Below are positions 7,818 through 16,157 of a stretch of DNA of 56,681 bases, one piece after another. The notes beneath the pieces are model-generated. The model was given only the letters and a program-made list of their open reading frames with translations, had not been told where the DNA came from and ran no database searches. Source of the DNA: an uncultured Prevotellaceae bacterium (GTDB taxonomy: Bacteria > Bacteroidota > Bacteroidia > Bacteroidales > Bacteroidaceae); contig CAMVAT010000020.1 in the NCBI GenBank assembly GCA_947165505.1, forward strand, positions 1 through 56,681, read 5' to 3'. Numbering within the stretch: position 1 is the first letter of the stretch; every line of letters begins with the position of its first letter. A program made the translations under genes and the position numbers.

Positions 7818-9488
7818 TCATTCTACGGTGACCTTCATACTGAACGGGAGAAGGAAATTGTACAGGGGATAAGTGTGCCCTTGCAGCAACTCGCCACTGC
7901 CATTTGGCAAGAGTGGAACATATTCAACATCCGATGTCACATCATCCATACATGTAAAATAAGCAGAATATGGGTCGCTGTCGCAAATATTTCCTTCAGC
8001 GTGTATCGAAGTGATCTGTTTTCCACGTGCATAATGCGTTCCGTATTCGACTTTAACTGCAGAGCCGGAAACAAGTGGAGTTGACGGTTGAATGATGACG
8101 ACTTCATCTTCTATGCTGATGTCTTTGATGGGAATAGCTTTGTTACGTTCGCTAAAAAGATTAAACCCGTAGTTCTTCATCTCAGCAAGAATATCCTTTT
8201 CTATTCGGAGAGGTGGGCATGGGACAGAACAATGGATGCGAATGGCATCCGTTGTAGCCTTGATGTTCTTGACATAAAGTAAGTTAGGAGATTGATGACG
8301 TAATAAAACATCTGCCATCGTTTTGGCCAGGTATTCGCCATACCATCGATACCCGTTTCCTGTAGGGTGTCCGTCTCTCTTATTGGGGACAGGATACGTA
8401 GAGTGGGTGGGAAAGAATTCTTTTCCATCGCATATATCAATGAGGGCTTGGTTGATACCAAATCCAGATTTTACAAATAGACCGCTGCATTGAGCCACGA
8501 ACCATACGGGGGGATACGTTTGCCCCAGTATGGATTGAATGTCTTCCCAAATGTCATCGTGCAAAGTCTTTAGCCGATTCATGTATTCTACGGCGTTTCC
8601 ATTGCAACCACACTTCAGAGTCGTAGTAGAGAATGTGCCCGATTGATCGCCATAGTCTGCTTCTCCTTGGTTCCAATTGATAGCGATGACACCGACAGTC
8701 TTCCCTTCAGCATCAGCTATTTGTTTGATTCTCTTTAACATCCTTTTCAAGGCATAATAGGGTCTGATCGTCTTATAACCCGTCTCTATATTGGGGAAAT
8801 AGAATTCGTTACTGTCGGTGTCCTTGTATCTCTCAAAGTCCATTAGTTGGGCTATTGACATGCTGCCTTGTGCCGGGCAGATATGGACAAAAACGCGCTT
8901 GTCGTCGTTTGTATATGCACGATACTGTTTGGCAAAGTTGATAGTGGCAGATGCGTTCGGCGGACAGTACTGCGTGGTTGTGCTGTCGCCCTTGCAGGCA
9001 ACATTGCTTAAATCTTTCGTTAAAATACTGCTGTTTGTTGAGGTGTAGCGTAAAAAGAACATCTTGGCCTGCTCGTCTTGTGGCAAGTCTTCCGGCACGA
9101 ACCCATTGCCAGCGGCCAATGACTGACCGTATCCAATGATAATGTTATAGTCGTAATCTATCGAGGTGAACTCTGGTTCTTGCGCTTTAGAAAATGATAT
9201 CTTCAACACATCATCCTGATACACGTCAGAAATACCATTCTTCAGATGTACAATGACACTGTCTGGATGATCCATGTTTACTGAAGAGATGTCTTCTGTA
9301 TCATAATAGAGGGTTGTCCCATCGTGTTTCAGAAGTTGCATCTGATTGGAAAAAATGTTCCGAGTGACGGTATTTCTTCCTGAACCAGACGGTACTCCGC
9401 AGCCATAGTCTTGTCCATAGATGCGATTGACAATAAAAGGTGGATAAAACAACAAAACAAAATAAAGTATTAGATACTCCCTTTTCAC
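7818..9488 (-). CDS. Secreted SGNH-hydrolase, sialate O-acetylesterase-like
   Basis: A carbohydrate esterase of the SASA/SGNH type, expected to remove acetyl groups from glycans. Visible blocks are GYGQSLAAG with the presumed nucleophile Ser, NWNQGEAD as block III, and a late HPTGNGYRWYG block with the presumed catalytic His. The frame is open up to an ATG at 9614, but that would place about 42 residues, partly encoded by an inverted repeat, before the signal sequence. I prefer the GTG at 9488, which starts directly with a hydrophobic export signal (REYLILYFVLLFYPPFIVN). An ATG at 9563 is a further candidate. The last 150 residues look like beta-sandwich modules. GC is lower than in the pectin locus. 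A promoter at 9908-9939 implies a leader of about 400 nt. Enzyme class is fairly sure, substrate is not. Confidence 0.8.
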   Translation of the reverse strand: MKREYLILYFVLLFYPPFIVNRIYGQDYGCGVPSGSGRNTVTRNIFSNQMQLLKHDGTTLYYDTEDISSVNMDHPDSVIVHLKNGISDVYQDDVLKISFSKAQEPEFTSIDYDYNIIIGYGQSLAAGNGFVPEDLPQDEQAKMFFLRYTSTNSSILTKDLSNVACKGDSTTTQYCPPNASATINFAKQYRAYTNDDKRVFVHICPAQGSMSIAQLMDFERYKDTDSNEFYFPNIETGYKTIRPYYALKRMLKRIKQIADAEGKTVGVIAINWNQGEADYGDQSGTFSTTTLKCGCNGNAVEYMNRLKTLHDDIWEDIQSILGQTYPPVWFVAQCSGLFVKSGFGINQALIDICDGKEFFPTHSTYPVPNKRDGHPTGNGYRWYGEYLAKTMADVLLRHQSPNLLYVKNIKATTDAIRIHCSVPCPPLRIEKDILAEMKNYGFNLFSERNKAIPIKDISIEDEVVIIQPSTPLVSGSAVKVEYGTHYARGKQITSIHAEGNICDSDPYSAYFTCMDDVTSDVEYVPLLPNGSGELLQGHTYPLYNFLLPFSMKVTVE

Positions 9489-9907
9489 TAAATGTCCGTG
9501 GGTCGTATCCTGATAGTTTAGGGTACGACCTGACAAGACAGATTTTCTTTTTAGATACTTCATAACCGGCCAGTTTTTAGTTCTTAATGAAATCTGTTTG
9601 ATGGTGCTGTGCACAAAAAACGCACCCCATTCTTCCTGTTGTTTAAGAACTGGGTAACTGGCCGGTCAACCCTCACACAAAACATACAGGAAGTAGGGGT
9701 ACGCCATTACGGCGTATCCTCATTCCTAAGGTTCGTGTGAATTTACTTGGCCAGTATTTTAGTTCTAAACCTCAGTCATAAGATACGTATCTTATATCCA
9801 GCAAAAATGTGCGGCTCATGCCTGTTGGGGGCACGGGCCATGCCAGGCTGAAGACCTTCCGTCCCCTCCGCCGAGGGCGAAGCTGTGCGCCTTCCGCTTA
9901 GCGATTG
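9489..9907 (-). promoter_or_regulatory. Long structured leader with two mutually exclusive hairpins
   Basis: In transcript order (minus strand) there are three related arms: arm 1 at 9770-9748, arm 2 at 9666-9643 and arm 3 at 9586-9564. Arm 2 is complementary both to arm 1 and to arm 3, with 8-11 bp perfect at one end and 7-9 bp at the other. Each pairing encloses a further nested hairpin (core TACGCC/GGCGTA for the first, GGTGC/GCACC for the second). Arm 3 lies directly before the ATG at 9563. A further hairpin (GGTCGTA/TACGACC) lies at about 9498-9528. The arrangement is that of an attenuator or riboswitch-like switch, but it could instead be a decayed inverted-repeat element. It is not a riboswitch class that I recognise. 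Confidence 0.5.
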
Positions 9908-9939
9908 CAAATATACGGATTATTCGCGAATGCGGCAAA
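9908..9939 (-). promoter_or_regulatory. Promoter upstream of the structured leader
   Basis: On the minus strand TTTG (9939-9936) and TATATTTG (9915-9908) are 20 bp apart, an excellent Bacteroidota match. Transcription would run left through the inverted repeats into the esterase gene. Confidence 0.65.
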
Positions 9940-9961
9940 AAAATCAAGAAAAAATGTTAAA

Positions 9962-11569
9962 TCAATGCACAGCTCTCCACTCAGTGATGTTTCTCGCCTC
10001 CGACGAGAAAGCCATTCCCACCTTGACTACAGGGCGGCCGTCGGAGCCGTATTTCTCGGCATAGCCTCTCTCCTCTATCTGGTCGAGGGCTTCTTGTGCC
10101 GACTGGTCGTATTTTAATTCTATCACATAGATGTACTTAGGCATACGAAGCACCAGGTCGCTATTCCCCTTGGCCGTGGACTCCTCGGCACTGACATCAG
10201 CACCAAACGAGCAGAGCAGCGTGTAGAGCAGTGCATGATAAAAGTGCTCGTTTCGGTTGTCGTGCTCCCACTGGTAGGGGAGTCCGGCAAGGAAAGTCTT
10301 GATGGCTTCGATAAATGATGTTAGGTCACTGTTGCGGCGGAACATTTTATAGGCTCGCAACAGCTGACTTTTGTCTTCGTCGGTAGTAAATTGTCGATGA
10401 GTGATGTGTTGGTAGAGACAGTCGCAAAAGCCTTGTCTCACCTCCATGTTGGGAAACCCCAGAGTATAGTCATCCAGGTCGCGGTCGTATTCCTTGATGG
10501 TCAGGTAACCGCTCTGATAGAGCAGGGGAAGTGGCGTTGCATAGCTGTCGAAGGCGTTATTAAACACATTGGCCTCGCAGTGCACGTCATTGATCTGGGT
10601 GATGCTTATCGGGGGCATTTGTGCCAGCATGTCGATGACGGCCCGGGATGTGCCACTGGCAAACCAGTAGTGACCCGTCTCCTGCGTGCTGAAGGCATAC
10701 ATTAAACTAAAGGGATTGTAGATGTCGGTCATGCGACGACTGAAATGGTAGCCGTCGTAGGTGTGTTTCAATTCGGCTAGCTGATCGTCGTAGCTCAGAC
10801 CGTTGGCCTCGCCCAGCAGCTCTATGTCGGATCGCATCTGAGTGACCAGCTCCTGTTCGGAGATACCGCAGAGAGTGTCGTAGGCAGGAGTCATCGAGAT
10901 GTCTTGCAGGTTGTTCAGCTTGCTGAAAATGCCCATCTGCGAGAACTTGGAGATACCAGTCACGAATACGAACTGCAAATGGTCGTCTTCTGCCTTCAGT
11001 GGTCCGAACACATTCTGAAATCGCGAACGGGCCATCGCGACTTTCTCGCTGTCGCCGAGGGCATGGAGAATGAAATTGTCGTACTCATCCACCAAAACTA
11101 CCACTCGTTTGCCTGTCTGGTAGTGTGCCGTTCGAAGCAGCTGCGCCATGCGGATATTGGTGTCGCTCACCTCGGCTGTGATGCCATACCGGCGTTCGTA
11201 TCTTTTCAGAGTCTGGTCTATCAGCGTGTCCAACTCTTCTATGGCTTGAAAGTCGCCTGCACTGAAGTCGAAGCGAATCACAGGGTGCTTCTCCCACCTC
11301 CAGTCGCTCTGGGCAATGAAGAGCTGCGGCTGAACGATACCGCTCTCAGTAGTGAATGTGTCGAACAGCTCGCGTCGCCCCTCGAATATGGCGGCGATTG
11401 TAGATACGAGCAGCGACTTGCCGAAACGTCGTGGACGGCTCAGAAAGTAGGGCTTGCCTTCCGTCAACATCTTGTAGATGAGCGGAGTCTTGTCTATGTA
11501 CAGATATCCGTCTTGACGGATGCTCTCAAAACTCTGTATTCCTACTGGGTATTTCTTTTTTATTGGCAT
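9962..11569 (-). CDS. AAA-ATPase-like protein with C-terminal PD-(D/E)XK nuclease domain
   Basis: A 535-residue cytoplasmic protein. The start GIQSFESIRQDGYLYIDKT and the P-loop-like RPRRFGKSLL (about residues 45-55) are diagnostic of the AAA-ATPase_like family (PF09820), which is much expanded in Prevotella, Bacteroides and Porphyromonas. VVVLVDEYD (about residue 160) is the Walker B strand. The C-terminal 110 residues carry a nuclease-like core, with SDLVLRMPKYIYVIELKYD supplying the D...ExK residues. The family is abundant and often multi-copy; a role in defence or mobile-element biology is suspected but unproven. A promoter is at 11682-11713. Confidence 0.9.
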   Translation of the reverse strand: MPIKKKYPVGIQSFESIRQDGYLYIDKTPLIYKMLTEGKPYFLSRPRRFGKSLLVSTIAAIFEGRRELFDTFTTESGIVQPQLFIAQSDWRWEKHPVIRFDFSAGDFQAIEELDTLIDQTLKRYERRYGITAEVSDTNIRMAQLLRTAHYQTGKRVVVLVDEYDNFILHALGDSEKVAMARSRFQNVFGPLKAEDDHLQFVFVTGISKFSQMGIFSKLNNLQDISMTPAYDTLCGISEQELVTQMRSDIELLGEANGLSYDDQLAELKHTYDGYHFSRRMTDIYNPFSLMYAFSTQETGHYWFASGTSRAVIDMLAQMPPISITQINDVHCEANVFNNAFDSYATPLPLLYQSGYLTIKEYDRDLDDYTLGFPNMEVRQGFCDCLYQHITHRQFTTDEDKSQLLRAYKMFRRNSDLTSFIEAIKTFLAGLPYQWEHDNRNEHFYHALLYTLLCSFGADVSAEESTAKGNSDLVLRMPKYIYVIELKYDQSAQEALDQIEERGYAEKYGSDGRPVVKVGMAFSSEARNITEWRAVH

Positions 11570-11681
11570 GTCGGATTTTACTATCTGCGTTCAACGTGTG
11601 TCACATTTCCCAATCGGCGCACAGGTGCTCCCGCACTCCCGATGTAGATGTCCATTCACAAGATGTGGACGAATATTTTTG

Positions 11682-11713
11682 CAAAAGTAATAAAAAAGCA
11701 AGAGAAATGCAAA
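11682..11713 (-). promoter_or_regulatory. Promoter of the AAA-ATPase gene
   Basis: Minus-strand TTTG (11713-11710) and TACTTTTG (11689-11682) are 20 bp apart. The -33 element lies inside the left arm of the hairpin at 11698-11747. Confidence 0.65.
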
Positions 11714-11747
11714 AGGAAAGGCAGATTTTCTTTTGCATTTCTCTTGC
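11692..11747 (-). terminator. Strong hairpin with U-tract
   Basis: Perfect 18-bp arms (11698-11715 and 11730-11747, sequence GCAAGAGAAATGCAAAAG and its complement), extended by a few weaker pairs. On the minus strand the hairpin is followed by TTTTTT. It would end transcripts coming from the right (small ORF or sigma-factor region) just before the AAA-ATPase gene. Confidence 0.75.
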
Positions 11748-11794
11748 GTACAGCCGGGTGGGTCAATGTAGATTACATCGATTCTTCCCTCCCG

Positions 11795-11929
11795 TTAAAC
11801 TTTCGCCCTTTCGATGTCGGAAGAGATACGCGTTTTCAGCTCTTCTTTCTCCTGAAGAGTGAGCGGGGCGATTTCGCAAGTGTAAATCGTGTCGTGGTAG
11901 TATTGCGTATCTGTGCCTTTCTCTGTCAT
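11795..11929 (-). CDS. Small ORF, hypothetical
   Basis: A 44-residue frame (MTEKGTDTQYYHDTIYTCEI at its start, charged C-terminus). I do not recognise it. Support comes from the strong minus-strand terminator about 50 bp after its stop; against it are the short length and the lack of a clear promoter. It may be the remnant of a longer gene. Confidence 0.3.
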   Translation of the reverse strand: MTEKGTDTQYYHDTIYTCEIAPLTLQEKEELKTRISSDIERAKV

Positions 11930-12056
11930 CTTTAGCCTGTTTATACTAAAGACAACAATCATACGCTTTTGTAACCAGTCAATGAGCAAAAAAAGTCTAA
12001 TATGCTACTGCCACTGGGCAATATTTAACAACTGTGCGGTGCTTTCCACCAACCAT

Positions 12057-12125
12057 GTAGGGACAGGGCGTGCCCTGTCCGTCATTTGTCATTGCTTGCG
12101 GACAGGGCACGCCCTGTCCCTACTT
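12057..12125. repeat. Family A palindromic repeat, copy 2
   Basis: Arms 12057-12081 and 12099-12123 are perfect inverted copies of the family A arm, with a shorter, different spacer than at 78-160. It lies downstream of the sigma-factor gene and could act as a transcription end. Confidence 0.9.
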
Positions 12126-12150
12126 GCTTAGAGTATATTTTTGCCAGTCT

Positions 12151-12183
12151 CAAACCTCAAATCTCAAACCTCAAATCTCAAAC
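12151..12183. repeat. Tandem CAAACCTCAAATCT repeat
   Basis: Two and a half units of CAAACCTCAAATCT. The same unit is read as QTSNL-type peptide inside the GH141-like gene. Here it provides the last bases, including the TGA stop, of the sigma-factor gene. Confidence 0.85.
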
Positions 12184-12684
12184 TGCCACTTGTGCCGCAT
12201 ATTCGCGCAGACGGCAGATGCTGCGGTGCATCAGGTTGCGCACACTCTGGTAGTTGATGCCCATGATATTGCAGATGTCGTCGTATTTGCGCTCTTCGAT
12301 GTAGTAAAGGTTGATGATCTCGCGCTGACGGGGCGACAACTTGCTGAAAAACTGCTCGATGCAACCCACCAACGACGTGCGGCGCTCCATCTGCTCGCTG
12401 TTGTATTCCTCCATCTCGGCACGAGAGCGCATCGTGGTGTCGTTGATCTCGTTGTCGCAGAGGTGCATGTTTCGGCGGAACTCATCTTTGATGCGGTTGC
12501 GCAGCGAGGTGTAAAGATAGCTCTGTATGTTCTCTACATTGTTCAGCATCTGCTCTTTGGAGTAAAACTTCAAAAACACGTCGTGGATGCAGTCTTTGAG
12601 CATCTCGCGGTCGGTGGTGAACCGTGAGCCGAATGCAAAGAGCTGGTCTATGTTCTGGTCATAGAGGTGTGCGAAATCAATCAT
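12178..12684 (-). CDS. ECF-type RNA polymerase sigma factor, orphan
   Basis: A 168-residue protein with sigma-70 region 2 (residues of about 8-75, with DCIHDVFLKFYSK and SYLYTSLRNRIKDEFRR) and region 4 (about 110-160, LSPRQREIINLYYIEERKYD followed by a helix-turn-helix). ECF sigma factors redirect RNA polymerase. In Bacteroidota they commonly pair with a FecR-type anti-sigma factor to control SusC/SusD loci. No anti-sigma gene is adjacent here; the gene stands alone with its own promoter. Because it lies next to the SusCD locus it might regulate it, but nothing in the sequence proves that. The stop codon is inside a tandem repeat, so the C-terminus may have been altered slightly. Confidence 0.9.
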   Translation of the reverse strand: MIDFAHLYDQNIDQLFAFGSRFTTDREMLKDCIHDVFLKFYSKEQMLNNVENIQSYLYTSLRNRIKDEFRRNMHLCDNEINDTTMRSRAEMEEYNSEQMERRTSLVGCIEQFFSKLSPRQREIINLYYIEERKYDDICNIMGINYQSVRNLMHRSICRLREYAAQVAV

Positions 12685-12736
12685 TCTAAGGTCCGTTTTA
12701 GTAGAATTTTAGCAGTAGGTTGTTCGTTTGTTGTTG

Positions 12737-12767
12737 CAAAAATAATAATAATTTTGTCAACAGCAAA
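12737..12767 (-). promoter_or_regulatory. Promoter of the ECF sigma gene
   Basis: Minus-strand TTTG (12767-12764) and TATTTTTG (12744-12737) with a 19-bp spacer, about 50 bp before the start codon. Confidence 0.65.
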
Positions 12768-12822
12768 AAAATTATACTTTTTTAGTGTTTTTTTCTGGCG
12801 GTCACCTCACTGTTAATTTTTC

Positions 12823-15800
12823 TTACCTGACCCAGAACACCTTGCCTGAGCCGCTGCCGGGGCGGTAGGTGCTCTCTATACGGACGGATTTCTGCACGGG
12901 GCTGACGGTGCCTGTCTTCGTATTCACTTCGTAGATGCTGTATTTGCCCGGGGCTACAGTAATCGATGCTCTTTCGCCGAGGGTATAGACCAGATAGCCC
13001 GTGCCCTGGCGGCCTAGGGCCACGCATTGCTCGCCGGGGATGATGTCCATCGAGCAGACATCACGCAGCAGCTGTGCTTGCATGGGGTCGTCGGCTGTCA
13101 GCGGCACGTTGGGCAGCGATCCGCCTGCCATCAGCACCGCCCAACCGCAGTCGGGGTAGTTCTGGCCGAAGTAGGTCACGGCCTTGCCGGGATATTGGGC
13201 GCGGTATTCGCTCACGGCGCGATACACCTCATCAAAGCCGGTCTTGCCTGCCTTCCATTTGCGCATCCACTGTCGCGGTGCCATGTTCTTGCCGGCGGCG
13301 GGTGCCCACAGTTCGTCGGTGTTATAGTGCCAGTAGCGGATGTCGATGATATCTACCACGCGGCTCAGCTCGGGGTCGGCGAGGATGCTGTCTTGCGCGT
13401 CTTTCGTGCAACTGAGCGCGATGAGCGGGTGACGGCCTGTCTCGGCCTCCCACTCGGCGATGGTCTGCAGCCAGAAACGGGTGAAATGCAGCGGACCCGT
13501 ATATTCGGCACTGATCAGGTGTATGGCGTTGGGCTGGTCTTGCAACTGCTCCAGGTTCATGCGGATATACTGCCGGTGCAGGTCGCGGTTGGCGGTGTTC
13601 TGCTCGTCGTAGAACTGCTCGGCGATGAAGATGCGCTTGTCGCCGGTGAAGGGGACGGGTTCGGGGAAGTCGGTGCCGTTGATGTTGTTCACGGGTCGCC
13701 AAGGGCAGTCCACCCAGTGGGCACCGGCCTCAAGGATATTATGCTGGAAATAGTGGTGGTTGAACAGCAGCATGCCATGCTTCGCACTCTCGTCGGCGAA
13801 GGAGCGCAGCCGGTGCCAGTACCATTCGTTGGGTCGGTTGAGGTCGTAGCGCGACAGTCCGTCCCAGGCGGTGCCCTGTCCGCTGCGGGCGAAGGGCTGT
13901 TCGTAGAAGGGCGCCCACACGTCGCCGTCGGCGCGGCGCACACGTTCATGGTCGGTGCGGCGCAGGTCGTACCACAGGCCGTAGTGGTGCTCCAGACTGC
14001 TGTAGTGATGACGACTGAGATAGGCCGCCACGCTGTCGATGCGGTCGGTCCATCCTGTGCCCTCGCGACCCGGCACGAAGCGTGTGATGGCGGGCCGGGC
14101 ATCCTTGGCCACGAAGTTGTCTTTCACACGGCCGCTCCACCAGGGGATGGCATATTGGTTGCCGGTGATAAGGCTGCCGCCAAGGGTCAGGTGCGCGTCG
14201 GTGCAAGATATTGATTTTTCGGGTTCTCCGGATTTTCCGGTTTTTCCGGAATTTCCGGAATTTCCGGTTTTTCCGGTTTTTCCGGTTTTTCCGGGTGTCA
14301 CATCTGCTGTATAGGGTATGCTGTCTATCCACATCTCCAGGGTGAGGCGTGGCGTGGTGAGCGATTCCTGGGCCATGCGCATGGCTTGCTCTACGGTGGG
14401 CGAACTGCTGGCGTCAGTGGAGCGCACTAAGATGCGGCCTAGGTCGCTGATGAGTGTTGACGGGTTGTAGAGGTCTTTGACCGAAAAATTTTGAGTTGTG
14501 AATTGTGACTTGAGCCGCTTGGCCAGTTGGTCGTAGAAGAGGGAGCGGGGCTGCACATGGTTATTGCTCTCCGTCCATTCGCCGTTGCCTACGAGGGTGC
14601 CCCAGCAGCCGTGGGCGCTGTTGCGGTTGTCGCTGTCGGGCGAGTAGCACTGGATGGTCGAGGCCGTGCACTGCCAGAACATTGAGTTGGCAGTGTTCCA
14701 ACCGGTGCCGAACTGATACTCCTCGAGGTTGGCGTAGCGCAGGTCGCTGCCGTCGATGTTGACAATATCGAACAGCAGTCCGCAGGCCCATGAGCCGATG
14801 CTGCCGCTGAAGCCGAGCGACTCCTCGCCCTCGCACTGCACGAAGGCGTTGGGTCCGGCGGCACAGTAGCCGGCGGCGAAGTCGTGTATGCCCTGACGCG
14901 AGATACAGCGTTGGAAGAGTGTCTGCTGTCCGCGTGTCAGATAGACGCAACGGCGCCAGCCCCCCACCTCAGATACGGGTTCCATGGCGATGCAGTCTTC
15001 TACGGTGATACGGCTGGTGTTCTTCTGCAGGTTCACCGCCGACCCCGCCAGGTGGCGGAAGCAGACACGGCGCACCCAGCAGTCGCGGGCCTGGTCCATA
15101 GTGATGCCGTCCCAGGCATGGTCTTCGTCTTTCGGGTTCCAGTCGTTCACAGCCGCTTCGATGGTCATGTTCTCGATGCCGCACTCGGTCAGTTCGCCTG
15201 CAGGTTGGTAGCGCTCGATGGTGGTGCCTTCGCACAGCGTGCAGGTGAGTGGCGCGTCGAGTGTGACGCGGTTGCCCTCTACCGCCACCACGGTGCGGTC
15301 CCAGGTGATGTCGATATCGGTTGGTTTCCACCCGGTGTAGTCGAGTCCGCCGCCGAAGTCATACATCCGCAGACTCTCAATCCATTCCTTGGTCGAGGGG
15401 CGCACAATCCGTACACGGTCGCCCTTCTGCAACTGCAGCCCTTCGATCTCTATGGTCTGGGGGCTAGGAGCCGTTTTTTCCTTGGGGTTGGGGGCAGGGG
15501 GCATGGAGCAAGAGATTACCTTTCCAATCGCCTCACTATTCTCCTGCCCCTTGCTCCCTGCTCCTTGCCCCCGAGAACTATTCTCCTGCCCCTTGCCCCT
15601 TGCTCCTTGCCCCCCAGAAATGCCCCTTGCTCCTTGCCCCCAAATGACTGCTCCCCGGTCTGGTCCGTATTTCACCAGTGTGGTCTTGTCGCGCCCTGTG
15701 CCGCGCAGCACCACGCCCGGGGTATGCAGGCGCAGCGGCTGGTCCAGACGGAATGTGCCTTCGCCGATGAGCACCGCCCCGCGACAACCGCCAGCGTCGG

Positions 15801-16044
15801 GCTTCAGTGTCGATACATAGTCGATGGCCTGTTGTAGCCGGGCCGAGCAGTCGCCCTCGTGCCATGCCACGTAGGCGGCCACCTTCACGTCGGGTATTCG
15901 CGCCTCCGACGCATGGTATCCGCAGGTGGAGTAGTCCATCGGCACATACAGTTCTTTCGGAGCCTTCTTTTGCGCAAGAGCCGTGCCGCAGAAAAGCGCG
16001 GCGATGACCAAAGATATATAACGGTGTAACAGCGATGTTCTCAT
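12823..16044 (-). CDS. Large secreted pectate-lyase-like beta-helix with unassigned C-terminal enzyme-like domain
   Basis: A 1073-residue protein; the ATG at 16044 opens with a signal peptide (ends GTALAQ). Residues of about 30-540 form a pectate-lyase-3-like beta-helix: an Asp/Gly-rich opening with LQQAIDYVSTLKP, then VLIGEGTFRL and VVLRGTG, then regular turns. Residues of about 620-1010 form a second, conserved-looking region with HHYGLWYDLRRTDHERV, HGMLLFNHHYFQHN, ISAEYTGPLHFTRFW and DIRYWHYNTDELWAP. This looks like a clan-A-type TIM barrel with acidic residues on strand ends; I think it corresponds to a domain of unknown function (possibly DUF6298), but cannot confirm. Two repeat-derived inserts interrupt the protein (coded by 15455-15645 and 14212-14301). 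It follows SusD after a terminator and may have its own promoter. Confidence 0.8.
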   Translation of the reverse strand: MRTSLLHRYISLVIAALFCGTALAQKKAPKELYVPMDYSTCGYHASEARIPDVKVAAYVAWHEGDCSARLQQAIDYVSTLKPDAGGCRGAVLIGEGTFRLDQPLRLHTPGVVLRGTGRDKTTLVKYGPDRGAVIWGQGARGISGGQGARGKGQENSSRGQGAGSKGQENSEAIGKVISCSMPPAPNPKEKTAPSPQTIEIEGLQLQKGDRVRIVRPSTKEWIESLRMYDFGGGLDYTGWKPTDIDITWDRTVVAVEGNRVTLDAPLTCTLCEGTTIERYQPAGELTECGIENMTIEAAVNDWNPKDEDHAWDGITMDQARDCWVRRVCFRHLAGSAVNLQKNTSRITVEDCIAMEPVSEVGGWRRCVYLTRGQQTLFQRCISRQGIHDFAAGYCAAGPNAFVQCEGEESLGFSGSIGSWACGLLFDIVNIDGSDLRYANLEEYQFGTGWNTANSMFWQCTASTIQCYSPDSDNRNSAHGCWGTLVGNGEWTESNNHVQPRSLFYDQLAKRLKSQFTTQNFSVKDLYNPSTLISDLGRILVRSTDASSSPTVEQAMRMAQESLTTPRLTLEMWIDSIPYTADVTPGKTGKTGKTGNSGNSGKTGKSGEPEKSISCTDAHLTLGGSLITGNQYAIPWWSGRVKDNFVAKDARPAITRFVPGREGTGWTDRIDSVAAYLSRHHYSSLEHHYGLWYDLRRTDHERVRRADGDVWAPFYEQPFARSGQGTAWDGLSRYDLNRPNEWYWHRLRSFADESAKHGMLLFNHHYFQHNILEAGAHWVDCPWRPVNNINGTDFPEPVPFTGDKRIFIAEQFYDEQNTANRDLHRQYIRMNLEQLQDQPNAIHLISAEYTGPLHFTRFWLQTIAEWEAETGRHPLIALSCTKDAQDSILADPELSRVVDIIDIRYWHYNTDELWAPAAGKNMAPRQWMRKWKAGKTGFDEVYRAVSEYRAQYPGKAVTYFGQNYPDCGWAVLMAGGSLPNVPLTADDPMQAQLLRDVCSMDIIPGEQCVALGRQGTGYLVYTLGERASITVAPGKYSIYEVNTKTGTVSPVQKSVRIESTYRPGSGSGKVFWVR
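14212..14301 (-). repeat. In-frame tandem repeat coding for a KTG/NSG linker
   Basis: The plus strand shows a run of TTTTCCGGTTTTTCCGG-type units. The coding strand reads GKTGKTGKTGNSGNSGKTGK and following, a low-complexity stretch of about 27 residues between the beta-helix and the C-terminal domain. Units of 9 bp keep the frame whatever their number, so the length may vary between strains. Confidence 0.85.
15455..15645 (-). repeat. Family D repeats inside the beta-helix gene
   Basis: Several copies of the G-rich family D unit are read in one frame as GQGARGKGQENS and GQGAGSKGQENS, followed by a Pro-rich stretch. They interrupt the beta-helix after the VIWG turn. About 60 residues are added in total. 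Confidence 0.85.
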
Positions 16045-16074
16045 TGTTTTTTGTAGATTAGTTGAATGATGCTG

Positions 16075-16104
16075 CGAAGGTACAAAAAAAACAGCAAAGG
16101 CCAA
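16075..16104 (-). promoter_or_regulatory. Possible promoter of the large beta-helix gene
   Basis: Minus-strand TTG (16104-16102) and TACCTTCG (16082-16075) with a 19-bp spacer. The -7 element has one mismatch. The -33 lies in the loop of the terminator of the preceding gene. Confidence 0.4.
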
Positions 16105-16123
16105 CACCTTTGCTGTTTTTTTT
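16084..16123. terminator. Bidirectional terminator after susD-like gene
   Basis: Perfect 17-bp arms (16084-16100 and 16107-16123, core ACAGCAAAGG) with a 6-base loop, A-run on one side and T-run on the other. It lies 35 bp after the SusD stop codon. It is followed by AACGTTCAACGTTCC-type repeats at 16129-16157. Confidence 0.85.
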
Positions 16124-16157
16124 ACTTTTTAACGTTCAACGTTCCATGTTCAACGTA

